NCBI RefSeq assembly: GCF_003672135.1
Contig: NC_039507.1
Coordinates: 7,455,624 to 7,519,623, forward strand
Direction of reading: 5' to 3'
Length of the DNA stretch: 64,000 nucleotides
From: Ooceraea biroi
Lineage: Eukaryota; Arthropoda; Insecta; Hymenoptera; Formicidae
Below are positions 49,301 through 58,513 of the stretch, piece after piece; within the stretch, counting starts at the first letter, position 1, and each line of letters starts with the position of its first letter. The notes under the pieces are model-generated. The model worked only from the letters and a program-made list of their open reading frames with translations. It ran no database searches and had not been told where the DNA came from. The position numbers were made by a program, and so were the translations under genes.

Positions 49301-51573
49301 CATTTGTAAATTTTCCTTAGCTGCATCAACGAACACTGGATTGTGCATCGTGAGACCAGCCAATTTTTCCACGGCTTGCGTCAACGTCGCGGATAATAAA
49401 ATTGTCTGTCGTTTCGATTGGTCTGATTCGATTTCGCAATGCTGCTCAGTGTTTTCCGCTTTTGAATCAGATTCTTGATTCACGCCCGAATGTTTCGTAT
49501 CTTTTTGCGTTTTTATCGCTGGAACGGTGTCAGCGATTTGATTGTCGCTATCATCATCATCACTTGAATGATATACCCGTTTCTTTTTATTACTATTACT
49601 TTCTGCTATTTCATCATAATATGTCACATCATCCTTTGCAATAGCTTTAATTTCGTCCTCGGAAAATATTTTCTTAGTATTCTGCTTGAGCATTTTCATA
49701 GGATTGTATTCAGATTCGTCGTGACTTGACATTTTCAGAACGCTTACTATCCTATATAAAATATTATACATTTATTATTCATCTATTACTATTACAAGAA
49801 AAAGAAAGTAAAAAAAGAGAAATCTTACTCGGAAATGTCTTTTTCGTATCCCATGTCGAGCATCCTATCGGCTTCGTCTAGTATAAGATATTTAACGTTA
49901 TTCAATTTCAATGCTTTCGTGCGCTTTATGTGATCTAATAATCTACCAGGGGTAGCTATCAATATATTACATCCCTTTCTTAATCGAGCTTTTTCTGCTT
50001 TTCTCTTTTCTCCACCAACTAAATAACCCGGTACGATCCACGTAAAAGGCTAAAATTATTGAAATTTAATGTAATTTTTCATTATGCAACGAGTATAAAC
50101 TAATATATTTTTGAAATATGTGTGTTTTAACTTACTTTTACCAATTTTATAAAACACTCGTATGTCTGTAAGGCTAGTTCTCTCGTTGGTACAATCACGA
50201 GAGCTGATAAGCCACTGTTTCTATTCAATTTTGGTCTAATTTTGTGTAACAGTTCAACAATAGGTAAAGCATATGCCAATGTTTTGCCAGATCCCGTCTG
50301 CGATCTGATTAAAATGTCTTTATTGGAGAATATTTGCGGGATCGCTTTTTGTTGAACCGTTGTCATCTTTGAGATGTGCATATTCTGCTCTAAATTTGAT
50401 ATCTACGAGAGAAAGTGCAAAAAATATTGCCTCAATAAAGCATGTTCTACTTTAAACATAAAATAAATAATAATCACGTAAGTACTAACCATAAATGGAT
50501 GAATATTGAGATCTGCAAAGGTGATCTCCGTAAAAACTGGTTCATTTACAGGTTTAACGAATCTTTGACCGATGATTGGTACATCAGGATTATTACTAAA
50601 TAATGAGGAACTTTTTCCACCAGCTTTGTGCGCTGATTTTGAAGTTTCATTTGATTCCTTGTCAATGTTTGCAGTATTTTCTTTATGTGTTTGCTTCCTT
50701 TTCTTATTCAAATCTATTCTTTTTGTCTTGTTTGAGGGAAATGATTCCTTTTCAGGAGACACATTGAATACCTTATTCGACTCACTATCTCTATCAATGT
50801 CATGTTTCTGTGTCACATTTGGGATATTTGACTCAGTCTGACTCTTCAGTTGATCTGATTTGATCTGATTTGAGAATATATCAGAAAGAGATTTCTTTTG
50901 CTTACTTCCTGAAGCATCTCTCTTTTTCGCCAACAGTGTTTTACCAAGTTGCTCTTTCGTTGCCTTCGTAAAGGAGACAATCGATTCATTTGAGGTAGCA
51001 AAACTAACAGTAGACGAAACTTTATCAGAGTTTGAATCTTTCTTACTTGTCACATCAGGTTGTTCAATTTTTTTTGGCTCTGCGACCTTCGTTGTTACAT
51101 CCTTAGCTTGTGACACTTGCGGTCGCATGGATTGCTGTACATTCTGAGTAACAGCGTTTGTTCCTCTCAATTTCTTTGCAAAAATAGCTGATAATGATTT
51201 CTGTTTGACTCTCTTTTTACTTCCTGTCTCTTGCGTGCTTGCATTTCTCTTTGATTCTTCCTTGTTTATTACTACACCTTTCTTTTGTAAGGATTGATTT
51301 TTCAGCCTTTTAATTGAGGTATCAAAATGCGCAACCTTCCACTGTTTCTTCTGAAGTATAATTATAATCAAGAAATGTTTATATGTCAATTGACAGTTTT
51401 TTAGTCATTTATTTAGTTGTTGTACATTAAATCCCTGATATTTCTCCATGCATCTGTGCTGCACAATATATTTCCTAACCTAACCTAGCATAAGCGAAGC
51501 AAGCACTTACCTTTTTCCCTGGAACAGGATCTGCAGTAACATTTAAACAAATATCCATATCTTGAATCGTCAT
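37163..51573 (-). CDS. DDX31: DDX31/Dbp7-family ATP-dependent RNA helicase, 9 exons, complete
   Basis: Exons on the minus strand: 51573-51511, 51350-50490, 50402-50136, 50049-49829, 49751-49172, 49079-48849, 43991-43649, 39960-39759 and 37301-37163. They join in frame to 968 residues plus TAA, and all introns are GT..AG. Motifs by residue: Q-motif region TTVQQ 322-326, motif I SQTGSGKT 342-349, Ia PTRELALQ 380-387, Ib TPGR 430-433, II DEAD 455-458, III SAT 591-593, V DVAARGLD 742-749 and VI HRIGRTAR 770-777. A DUF4217-type C-terminal region follows, containing LHLGHYAKSF. PFTWIVPG and GGEKRKAEKARLRKG are family hallmarks of DDX31. In yeast and human the family acts in nucleolar 60S ribosome assembly; that role here is inferred from homology. 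The N-terminal 300 residues are Lys/Ser-rich and low complexity. About 100 acidic residues are inserted between motifs II and III. Met6 is an alternative start. Confidence 0.95.
37302..39758 (-). other. DDX31 intron 8 with a GA-rich tract
   Basis: A 2457-bp intron. Between about 38890 and 39100 the plus strand is strongly purine-rich with many GAGAG units, so the transcript is pyrimidine-rich there. This tract causes long but spurious Ser/Leu-rich open frames. No exon or mobile element was recognised. Confidence 0.8.
39759..39960 (-). CDS. DDX31: DDX31 exon 8 (DUF4217 core)
   Basis: Starts with two bases completing Ala856 and encodes residues 857-922, ending in the Pro923 codon; acceptor ccgcag, donor gtaagt. 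Contains FYSSYPRDMREVF and LHLGHYAKSFALRE, the signature of the C-terminal domain in this helicase family. Phase agrees on both sides. Confidence 0.93.
39961..43648 (-). other. DDX31 intron 7, 3688 bp
   Basis: Mixed AT-rich (40440-40640, 41220-41520, 42000-42360) and moderately GC-rich sequence. ORFs here, such as 42377-42748 on the plus strand, lack protein-like composition or splice support. No transposon ends were recognised. Confidence 0.8.
43649..43991 (-). CDS. DDX31: DDX31 exon 7 (motifs V and VI)
   Basis: Residues 742-855 plus one base of Ala856; acceptor atccag, donor gtgagt. Begins DVAARGLDMP, completing motif V, and contains the arginine-finger motif HRIGRTARAG. It then enters the C-terminal extension around LREQACK. 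Confidence 0.95.
45658..46912 (+). mobile_element. Mariner-family transposon, copy 2 (defective), in DDX31 intron 6
   Basis: A 1255-bp element with the same ends as copy 1 and TA duplications at 45656-45657 and 46913-46914. The orientation is opposite to copy 1 and opposite to the host gene. By eye it differs from copy 1 at only a few positions, so both insertions look recent. Confidence 0.93.
45829..46834 (+). pseudogene. Mariner transposase pseudogene, copy 2
   Basis: The first 198 codons are open and cover the DNA-binding half and the start of the catalytic core. The frame breaks near 46410 after IRWWD-like sequence (RIWWDS) and resumes as VYYELLNP. TGA codons at 46742-46744 and 46754-46756 interrupt the C-terminal part, which otherwise ends LPERWEKVIEKEGKYFD. 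His replaces the first catalytic Asp (residue 153), and the third-Asp motif is shortened as in copy 1. Confidence 0.92.
48849..49079 (-). CDS. DDX31: DDX31 exon 6 (motifs IV and IVa)
   Basis: Residues 665-741, phase 0; acceptor tttcag, donor gtaagt. Encodes ILIFMATQDMVDYH, FFKLHGNMMQKER and the first half of motif V, GVLLCT. The exon stops inside motif V and is followed by a 4857-bp intron. Confidence 0.95.
49172..49751 (-). CDS. DDX31: DDX31 exon 5 (acidic insert, SAT motif)
   Basis: Completes Glu471 and encodes residues 472-664; acceptor atatag, donor gtaagg. Residues about 478-583 form a charged, low-complexity insert with a DDDDSD run. LLSATLTQAVEKLAGL (motif III) and the linker to the second RecA domain follow. 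Confidence 0.95.
49829..50049 (-). CDS. DDX31: DDX31 exon 4 (TPGR and DEAD)
   Basis: Residues 398-470 plus two bases of the Glu471 codon; donor gtaaga splits the codon. Encodes PFTWIVPGYLVGGEKRK, ATPGR and LDEADRMLDMGYEKDI, which closely follow the DDX31 family pattern. No long open frame marks this exon; it was found by reading between the splice sites. Confidence 0.95.
50136..50402 (-). CDS. DDX31: DDX31 exon 3 (Q motif, Walker A, motif Ia)
   Basis: Residues 309-397, phase 0 at both ends; acceptor tcgtag, donor gtaagt. Holds the Q-motif glutamine region TTVQQ, the ATP-binding SQTGSGKT and PTRELALQ. The flanking introns are 87 and 86 bp. Confidence 0.95.
50490..51350 (-). CDS. DDX31: DDX31 exon 2 (disordered N-terminal region)
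   Basis: Residues 22-308, 287 codons, phase 0 at both ends; acceptor ttcag, donor gttagt. Rich in Lys, Ser, Asp and Asn. It carries two copies of a KQK(K)SLSxIF motif (residues 70-78 and 171-180) and basic patches KRVKQK (67-72) and NKKRKQ (236-241) that could serve nuclear or nucleolar import. The end, SSLFSNNPDVP and then FADLNIHPFM, is the conserved lead-in to the helicase core. Confidence 0.93.
51511..51573 (-). CDS. DDX31: DDX31 exon 1 (start exon)
   Basis: Encodes residues 1-21, from MTIQDMDICL to PVPGKK, and is followed by the donor gtaagt. Phase 0. Too short to stand out as an ORF; it was placed because its donor joins in frame to exon 2, which begins KKQWK, across a 160-bp intron. 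Confidence 0.85.
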
Positions 51574-51664
51574 TGAATCGTTATTGTGTAAGATATTTGC
51601 TCACTAAACAATCACTATACAATTACATGCAACAAAACGAAATATGATGTATGCACTCTGAATA

Positions 51665-51701
51665 CACGTGCTCAGCCACACGAAACTTGTGCGCATGCGC
51701 G
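51665..51701 (-). promoter_or_regulatory. E-box and NRF-1/Ewg-type palindrome upstream of DDX31
   Basis: CACGTG lies at 51665-51670 and TGCGCATGCGCG at 51690-51701, about 92 and 117 bp upstream of the helicase start codon. CACGTG is the Myc/Max-type E-box found at many ribosome-biogenesis genes. The second site fits the NRF-1 (insect Ewg) consensus. No TATA box is seen. Promoter function is inferred from position. Confidence 0.5.
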
Positions 51702-52797
51702 CGTTCCACACATCAAAGTCGACGCGAGACTGTCGATAATGTGTATGAACATAAACGTATTTGTTATTAAAACTATTTTTACCTATATGGTATTTATGCA
51801 GTATACGTCACATAATAATAATGCGTTACAGAATACATGATATAAATATTTTTAACAGAAACAGAAAAATAATACAAATACATAATTGCTACATGCTATT
51901 ATTTTTATACATGTGCTTGTTAATCTTTTATCAGCGCACATTGATCAATTCAACAACAAAATGTTTAACGTTTCTACAACACATAAATGAATAATAAACT
52001 TATATAAAATATCCAGGCTGCATTTGACATAAAAGTCATATCTGTGCTTTGAGAATAAAAGCCTGGCAAATTAAATTTACAGAAAATACAGCATTTCCTA
52101 TTCATCGTTCACAGATATTTCTAACACAGTCAAAAGAGAGTTAGTCAAGATTTAGACCTAGATTTCTTCCAGCTAAAAGTCGGCACATAATTAGGACTTA
52201 GACAGTCCTTCGACAGAGTTCAATAAATATGGCTCGATAAGCACGGAATGAGGTCTTTAGATAAGCCGAAACTTTCCTGTCGAAAAACGCGATAAAGCGG
52301 TAACACGCTGACAAATTCGATTATCATTATTACAGTGGTATAGTGAATCATTAACGCGTCTTTCCGATGGTTCACAGGTGGGACATCGCCTTCGTCGTGA
52401 TAATCGGACGCAGAATGGTCATACGTGCGTGGCTGAAGAGCCAAAGGCCTCGCCAGAGCCGGTCCCTCGGGTCTAACGATCGTTAACATCGTGTTACCGG
52501 ACGCGCGGACCGGAATTATTCGCGGGCCTGAATAATTACTCGTCAACAGGTTCGGCAATCATTGACGAATTATCGCTGGATTGCCGCTGGCGCGACACGG
52601 CGCGCGGCGCCAGAGATTAATTTCGGAGATTGCCGTTCTAAACGCATATTTACCTCCGGCCATGTGTGTTTACACTTTTTACAGTGTATCGTGCAAGTGT
52701 CGTCTGGCAAGGTAAGGCGAGAAGTGCCTCACCGCCGGTGGCAGTAGGCATTTCGTGTCCGTGAGGCAACGCGATCAGACGAAAACTTTTATTTGTC
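51702..52797. other. Intergenic region between divergent genes
   Basis: About 1.2 kb separates the two start codons. The half near DDX31 is AT-rich (51740-52130); the half near the membrane-protein gene is CpG-rich (52440-52760) and probably holds its promoter and 5' UTR. A short open stretch at 52662-52711 ends in a good donor (gtaagg) and could be an alternative or untranslated first exon. Confidence 0.5.
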
Positions 52798-52860
52798 ATG
52801 AACAAATTGTGCTGCATCGGCGTGTCGTTGGCGGCGAGAATAATCGGGGCGTACACGATG
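52798..52860 (+). CDS. Membrane-protein gene exon 1 (start exon)
   Basis: ATG at 52798; 21 codons from MNKLCCIGVS to ARIIGAYTM, then donor gtgaga, phase 0. It joins exon 2 (SISILMINVL) to build one continuous hydrophobic helix, which is the chief reason for accepting it. An untranslated upstream exon is possible. Confidence 0.65.
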
Positions 52861-55448
52861 GTGAGAGTTCAAAATTTGTGTATTTTGTATTTTTTAGTTC
52901 TATTTCTACCTCGTTTCCTTCAAGAGTGAACTTTAAGAACACAAGCGTGTCGGTATTTTGATCGTTAATTGCAATAATACTGAGGACTCACCCACAGAAA
53001 AGATTTCTGGACTTAATGCTATTACTCTTTAATCTATCATAAAATAAGATCGCTATAGCGACAATCATATTTGTTATTGAAAAGAAGCATATTTTAATCT
53101 TGAATAGAAAATTCGAAAATCTAGATTCAAATAATCTTCGTGCTATCTCATTAATTTTCTCAGAAGGAATTAGATACAAATTTGTAGCAAGTTCAAAATA
53201 TTCTTGATTTCAGAATATTGTGAGATCCAAAAGACATCTTATTCTATTCTTGTAAGAGAAGTTGTAGAATCTGCACAAAACGGCCAATATTTGTGTTGCA
53301 ATCGAAAATCGGGAAAGTGTTTCTGTTATTTACAATGAATAAGTGCAATACTCTACAAGAAATATTAAAAGATATGGAAATGTCTTATCTCGAATCTTAT
53401 TTCTCAAGTAAGTATATTGTATATACTTACTTACATTTCCATATCTTTTAATATTTCTTGCATTGTAAATAACAGAAACACTTTCCCGATTTTCGATTGC
53501 AACACATAAATATTGGCCGTTTTATCGGAATAAAGGACGCAGAAGCGCCGAGTCGACGAGCGACTGTGAGAAAATGATGCGTCGACATCGACAAAGCCTA
53601 CTATAAAGTGGCGCTAATATCAAATTATTCTACATACGAGAATATATAAGCATAAATTTGTACATGTTACTCTTGTCTCAAGACAGTAAGACAATCTTAT
53701 TTAATTCGAGAGAGAAGAATAGAAATTACTGATTTAAATTAAAAATTATTTCATTTTCATATTTTTTATACTTGTAATACGATTAAATTAGTCAAGAATA
53801 TTTTTCGTCTTGTTATCAGAAATCCTTTCTGAGGGTGCTTCGTATCAGATACGCGATACCTCGATGCCGGAAGTGCTTGAAGAACGCTTATTCATTCATT
53901 TGCAGTAAACATAAAAACACATGTAACGTAAATTATGAAATTTTGTTTTCTACAATGTCCCTCATATCGTGTTTGGAATAATATTTCACATGTTGAGGAT
54001 GTCGACAAGTGAGGTCATCTTTGAAGTCAGAAATTATGTTGGCCGTTTTGTATTTTTAAAATTTGTATTTGTACCTTACATTATTATCTTAATTCATTAT
54101 TATTTATTATCATTACATATTATCTTAATTCACGGATTGTATTCCCATGTATTTTCTTTCTAGTCCATTTCGATTCTAATGATAAATGTGTTGATGAGCA
54201 ATTTCTTCTCGAGAAAAGGAGACGAAGACTTTTTCGAGTCGCTCAAGAACTGGGCCGTGCTGGGATTAAACTGGGTGCAAACTATGAAATACATGCCGCT
54301 GCAGAAAAAAGGTAAGACTCGATCGCGTTTAAATGTGCAAATTCCTTCCGCAAATCACCGATAATGGAACATCGCATCGTTTCAGCGCAAACGGCCATGA
54401 CGTGTTTTCTCATATACATTTTGTTGTTCCTGTTGGCCAGTGCGTATCTCGCCTTGGGATCGATTTCGGTAAGAATTAATTAAGTCAATTTTCGGCTAAC
54501 TGCTTTACACACGCGACTTAATGCGAGTCCAAATTAACATGTATCGAAGCTATCTGACTTGTGACGTCACACGATTGACCATCAAGAGAGAACCGTAAAA
54601 GGATAATACGAACGATTGTATCACTTTTTTTCCTATATTAATTTCGACTATTGCATTATTTTATAAACCATCGCGCCTTTGAATTCTTTGAGTGCGAAAT
54701 ATTCCGATACTTCGTTCGCGAATAAAGCCACGTGATCTTTATCGTTTCTTTATTACGGCAAAGCTCGAGCAGCAACGTCGCGCCGATCGAATACAAATTG
54801 GTCAAACGCTCTTTATCCGCGAGATGTATTTCGGGCACGTAACAACCTTGTCTCAACTCACTAACAAGCACGTTAACTTCCGCGTACGTTCACAGAGGAA
54901 ACATAAGTGCGCCGTGCCTTGGATGTATTTGCAAATAATTAGCATAATAGATCAGACCGTGGCGCTATCTTTACTCATAATGCACGATGAACAGAACTCT
55001 GCCTTTACAAAAACCGTGTGGTACATTCCGGTAGCCAGTATCTATTTGGGTAAGTATATTCCTAATTTCTTTCGCATAATTTTGTAATTCGATATCACTC
55101 AAGTTGCTGATTCTTTTAATAATTCTTATTGTATAAATATATCCTATAATTTTATTCTATAATTTATTCTATAATAAAATAATTCTATTGGTCCTAGTAC
55201 TTCCATAATTCCAAGAATTTATATTTTTGCTGATGATTTCAGTTTTAAGCATGTATTTTTGGATGATCGTCCAAACAGCTCGAAGAGTGTGGTACGAGGA
55301 GCAGCAAAATCAAGTGGATTACGATCCAAGGATATCAATTTCTGTATCAGCGCCTACGAGCAGTAACAGCTCAAAGTCACCGTCTTTCCTCTCGCAAAAC
55401 TTTTCGATGTTCGAATCGCCGAGACCGCCGACAATTCTGTGTAAATAG
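52798..55448 (+). CDS. Four-pass membrane protein of unknown function, 5 exons
   Basis: Exons 52798-52860, 54164-54311, 54386-54468, 54764-55049 and 55243-55448 join in frame to 261 residues plus TAG, with GT..AG introns. Predicted membrane segments lie at about residues 12-36 (formed across the exon 1/2 junction), 75-98, 151-171 and 182-204. A short N-terminus with CC precedes the first. The 55-residue tail is Ser/Pro-rich (SSNSSKSPSF) and probably cytoplasmic. The layout, a short start followed by an R-x-x-G membrane helix and four spans, recalls insect tetraspan proteins of the pasiflora/DUF4728 type, which act in septate junctions. That link rests on architecture only. The gene is divergent from DDX31. 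An acceptor at 54785, CAG before CAA, could replace 54763 for exon 4 and would delete seven residues. Confidence 0.75.
53277..53523. repeat. Inverted repeat in intron 1 of the membrane-protein gene
   Basis: Arms of roughly 100 bp, starting AAAACGGCCAATATTTG, face each other with few mismatches and one extra stretch of about 18 bases in the left arm. The centre is a further short palindrome (AAGTAAGTATAT..ATATACTTACTT). No target duplication is clear. It looks like a foldback MITE and would form a long hairpin in the pre-mRNA. Confidence 0.75.
54164..54311 (+). CDS. Membrane-protein gene exon 2
   Basis: Residues 22-70 plus one base; acceptor tttctag, donor gtaaga. Encodes the end of the first membrane segment and a loop with SRKGDEDFFESL and NWAVLGLNWVQTMKY. 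If exon 1 is wrong, translation could start at the Met at 54179. Confidence 0.8.
54386..54468 (+). CDS. Membrane-protein gene exon 3 (second membrane helix)
   Basis: Completes Ala71 and encodes residues 72-98, from QTAMTCFLIY to ALGSIS, almost entirely a membrane helix. Acceptor tttcag, donor gtaaga. The phase matches exons 2 and 4. Confidence 0.8.
54764..55049 (+). CDS. Membrane-protein gene exon 4
   Basis: Residues 99-193 plus one base; acceptor ggcaaag, which is weak, and donor gtaagt. Encodes a hydrophilic loop with basic SQRKHK, the third helix WMYLQIISIIDQTVALSLLI and the start of the fourth, VWYIPVASIYL. Confidence 0.8.
55243..55448 (+). CDS. Membrane-protein gene exon 5 (tail and stop)
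   Basis: Completes Val194 and encodes residues 195-261 ending in TAG; acceptor atttcag. Contains the rest of helix 4 (LSMYFWMIVQTARRV), a WYEEQQNQVDYDP juxtamembrane stretch and a Ser/Pro-rich end. Confidence 0.82.
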
Positions 55449-55715
55449 CAGGAAGTCTACGAAGAATTATGGACTAGTTTAGAATGATTCTGATGGACAA
55501 GCCGCGTGAAGCGAATTATTGTCAGAACTTGCAGGATCGAGGAGAATCTTCGATGCGAATAACGTGATGAGGAAGTCGAGACGGTTTTTTTTATGAGAGC
55601 CTTGGTCATAACTCAAGAGACTTGTGCGTTATACATATAAAGCATATTTATTTCTTTTCTTAGAGATGAAAATACTTTTATATAAAAACATTTATGTATA
55701 GAGAAATTAACATTT

Positions 55716-55721
55716 AATAAA
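55716..55721 (+). terminator. Polyadenylation signal of the membrane-protein gene
   Basis: AATAAA 268 bases after the stop codon, in an AT-rich stretch that suits a 3' end. Confidence 0.55.
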
Positions 55722-58010
55722 TTTTTTAAAATAAAATTTAAGATTGCTTCTTTTACTTAATTCAACAGTTAGTATTATAATGCTTGATGCATTTTTTCTT
55801 TTCACAGTAGAACAAAAATTGCCGCGATATATATCCATAAAAATAAAATAAGATTCAAGTTTAATGAAATGCTTGAACCAGTGCGTGTATAAATTCGAAA
55901 CAAGACGGATGAAAATTTCAGTGCACAGAACTGTGCGCTGAATCCAATCGAGTTGACTTCGCCGTATTTATTCGTGAGCTATCTCTGGGGAATTTAGATA
56001 TTAAGTCGGCAGGATATCCATTGATCTCCTTTGCCTAATGGAATATATGCGAGTCACTAAACTTCGCTGCGGCGAGCCCCGGTTTCAGGAATGGGGGGAA
56101 ATGTATAATAATGCGGAGAGTAACTCCGTAAATCAGTCGGGAGATGCGACTAATAGAGTGTATCAAATGCGCCCCTCGAAGCGCGCTTGCATAGAAAATA
56201 TGAGAAATGGTCGCGTTTTACGTCGAAATATTTTTAAACTTCCTGGATTCGGATCGCACGCAAGCATATTCGCTATACCGAGTCGTCCGGCTCTCCGGAT
56301 AGAGATCGATTTGTCCGAGAATGGCCTCAACTTTTCGCAATATTCTCGAGAATAGTGATTGAGCGTACAATGCATAATAGAGAAAGGTTCCTCGATACAA
56401 TTTATTGCAGGTATTTTCGTATCCGCTTCGGATAATATATTCGTGTTTGCAGAGAGATGTACTTCGATAATGTGCTGTATTTCAGTTGCTCGGATATATT
56501 GCATTATTTCGAGAAGATCGATGTATCATTTCCGTAAAATTTTGTTAAGTCCGACTTTCTATTTTTGTTTCTAAAGATAGAAGCTCGTTTTATCACAATT
56601 AGATTTAACTAAGATTTACGAGAACTGCTTTTACTTATTATATTTTGTTAACAAATCCAGTAGTCTAGACCGTCGATAAACAAAATTGTCATTTGTACAA
56701 TTTTACACAAAATGTGCGTAATACAATCTTTTGCGTTCGTGAAAATTTCTTCGAAACGAAATCTGTATTAACCAGGTTCATCTAAAACTTATTAAATAAA
56801 TTTCGTATCAGCGAAGAAGGCAAATTAAAGCGAGTAGGACTGAATAAATTAAGAAAAGCAAAAACAAACGTTTCTGTTAAACGAACATCGTCTGTTCTCG
56901 TGACGTAATACTCTTGGATTTTTCAGTCGTCGACATGGTTCTGGCGCTGGGAACAGACGGAAAGCGGGCTACGCGACGTGGTTGGTTGCCGGTGCTTTTA
57001 AAAAGAACTGAGCGAGTCAATTTGTAGGCTGTCGCAAACTTTTAAAACACTAGTTGACAGCCGTTCCACCCCCGTCGCGATGCCCGTCCAACCATCCTGA
57101 AGGATACCTCCACTTCTCCCTCCGTTCTATCTCCCTTTCCCTTGTACCCGTCGACCGCGCTACCACCGAAGGACGAGGCTCACCCCTGCGTGTCGCGGGA
57201 GCCGATGGATTGTAAAATAAAACTAACTTGGCTTTTTCGTGGCTCGGGAACGGAGTACCGGAGAAATCTCATTCCCGCGGATCTCTTTTATTTTCATGTA
57301 CCCCTTTTTTCCATCCCCCATGAAGAAGGAAACCCGACAGTTGTTGAGTACAACCGGCGAGTCACGTCTGTTCGGAGAAATGATCAAGTTTGCCCCCCTC
57401 GCAGGAAAATGCTTAATGAGACCTTCGCCATGCGGGATTCACGCTCGGTTGCCAAAAGCATCGCAATCCTTTACCGCTATCTTGGACTACATCTAGCCGA
57501 TTCCCTTTCGTTTGCAGAGGTACGTGGCATCGCGGCATATAATCAGTACTGATTATTTCTCGCGGATACTTTAAAGTACATTATCTTAAACATTATCTTG
57601 AAAATCTTATTCGCGCGTATAACTGGCAAATATGAAGAGAATAAAGTTTCCTAATTTTGCGGAAACTCGTGATGGACTTAATTACGGAAATACTCGATCA
57701 CGTTTATCGTCACTTCGGGTGGATTTTCTTCAAAACCGATTTCACGTGACCTCGCCTACTTCGAGCTGTATCGAGCGACCGAAGAAGAGAGCACCCGCTC
57801 GTATGACACACATAAAACCGTAGCCGCGACGTAATTAATCTTCTCGCATGACACTTTAGCTGGTTACGGGGCAGAGCTTGCCAAGAACCAGAACACAACA
57901 TACCACTTAAGCCCGCCGCCCAGAAAACAATTAATACGGAAATTGATTAATAATTACCGCGCCCCAATTTCCACCCTCTCGGACTCTCTCGCCAGTCACC
58001 GCGACGTATA

Positions 58011-58024
58011 GGGGGGGGGGGGGG
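58011..58024 (+). repeat. G14 homopolymer
   Basis: Fourteen consecutive G. Such runs are rare and prone to sequencing length error. Confidence 0.9.
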
Positions 58025-58487
58025 AAGAGGACTCGTACATAAATAATCCTGCAAGAACACACGCACCCGGCACGAATCGGACGTGTCCCGCAATGCTCGT
58101 TTTATATCGCGTTATCTGGATTCGACGGTAATTAATTCCCTCCTTTCGATGCAACGCTCTCTCGATTTTGCTCTCGTTATTTATTATTTTCGGCGGTGAT
58201 CACGTTTTCTTGCGCTTTCATCGGGGGAGAACTGCTCTCGGAATGCGATCAACTTGTTTCCCTCCCCCTCTTGATAATGTTTCCCCGGGTAATCATTTCC
58301 GCAATCCCCATGAGCGGCGAAAATTCCAACCGTTGACATCGGCGGCTTATCGACGAAGTTTAAACCATCGCTCGTTGTTCCGCTCCTTTTGTGGCATTTA
58401 TTCGTGCCGAGCTGAGCGGAGGGTCGATTTGGCATTACTTTTCTAGACAGACAGATTTTATTGATCTGCACCGTGGCGGCGCTCGTC

Positions 58488-58513
58488 CTCTCTCTCTCTC
58501 TCTCTCTCTCTCC
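58488..58513 (+). repeat. (CT)n microsatellite
   Basis: About twelve CT units, GAGA on the other strand, the type of site bound by GAGA factor in insects. Confidence 0.9.

Noticed and set aside
52662..52711. Alternative start exon MCVYTFYS.. before gtaagg
   Set aside because: Its phase cannot join exon 2 without an extra exon, which I could not find. The exon at 52798-52860 fits directly and completes a membrane helix.
57142..57552. 136-codon plus-strand open frame
   Set aside because: It begins at TTG, has no recognisable domain or splice context, and its composition looks random.
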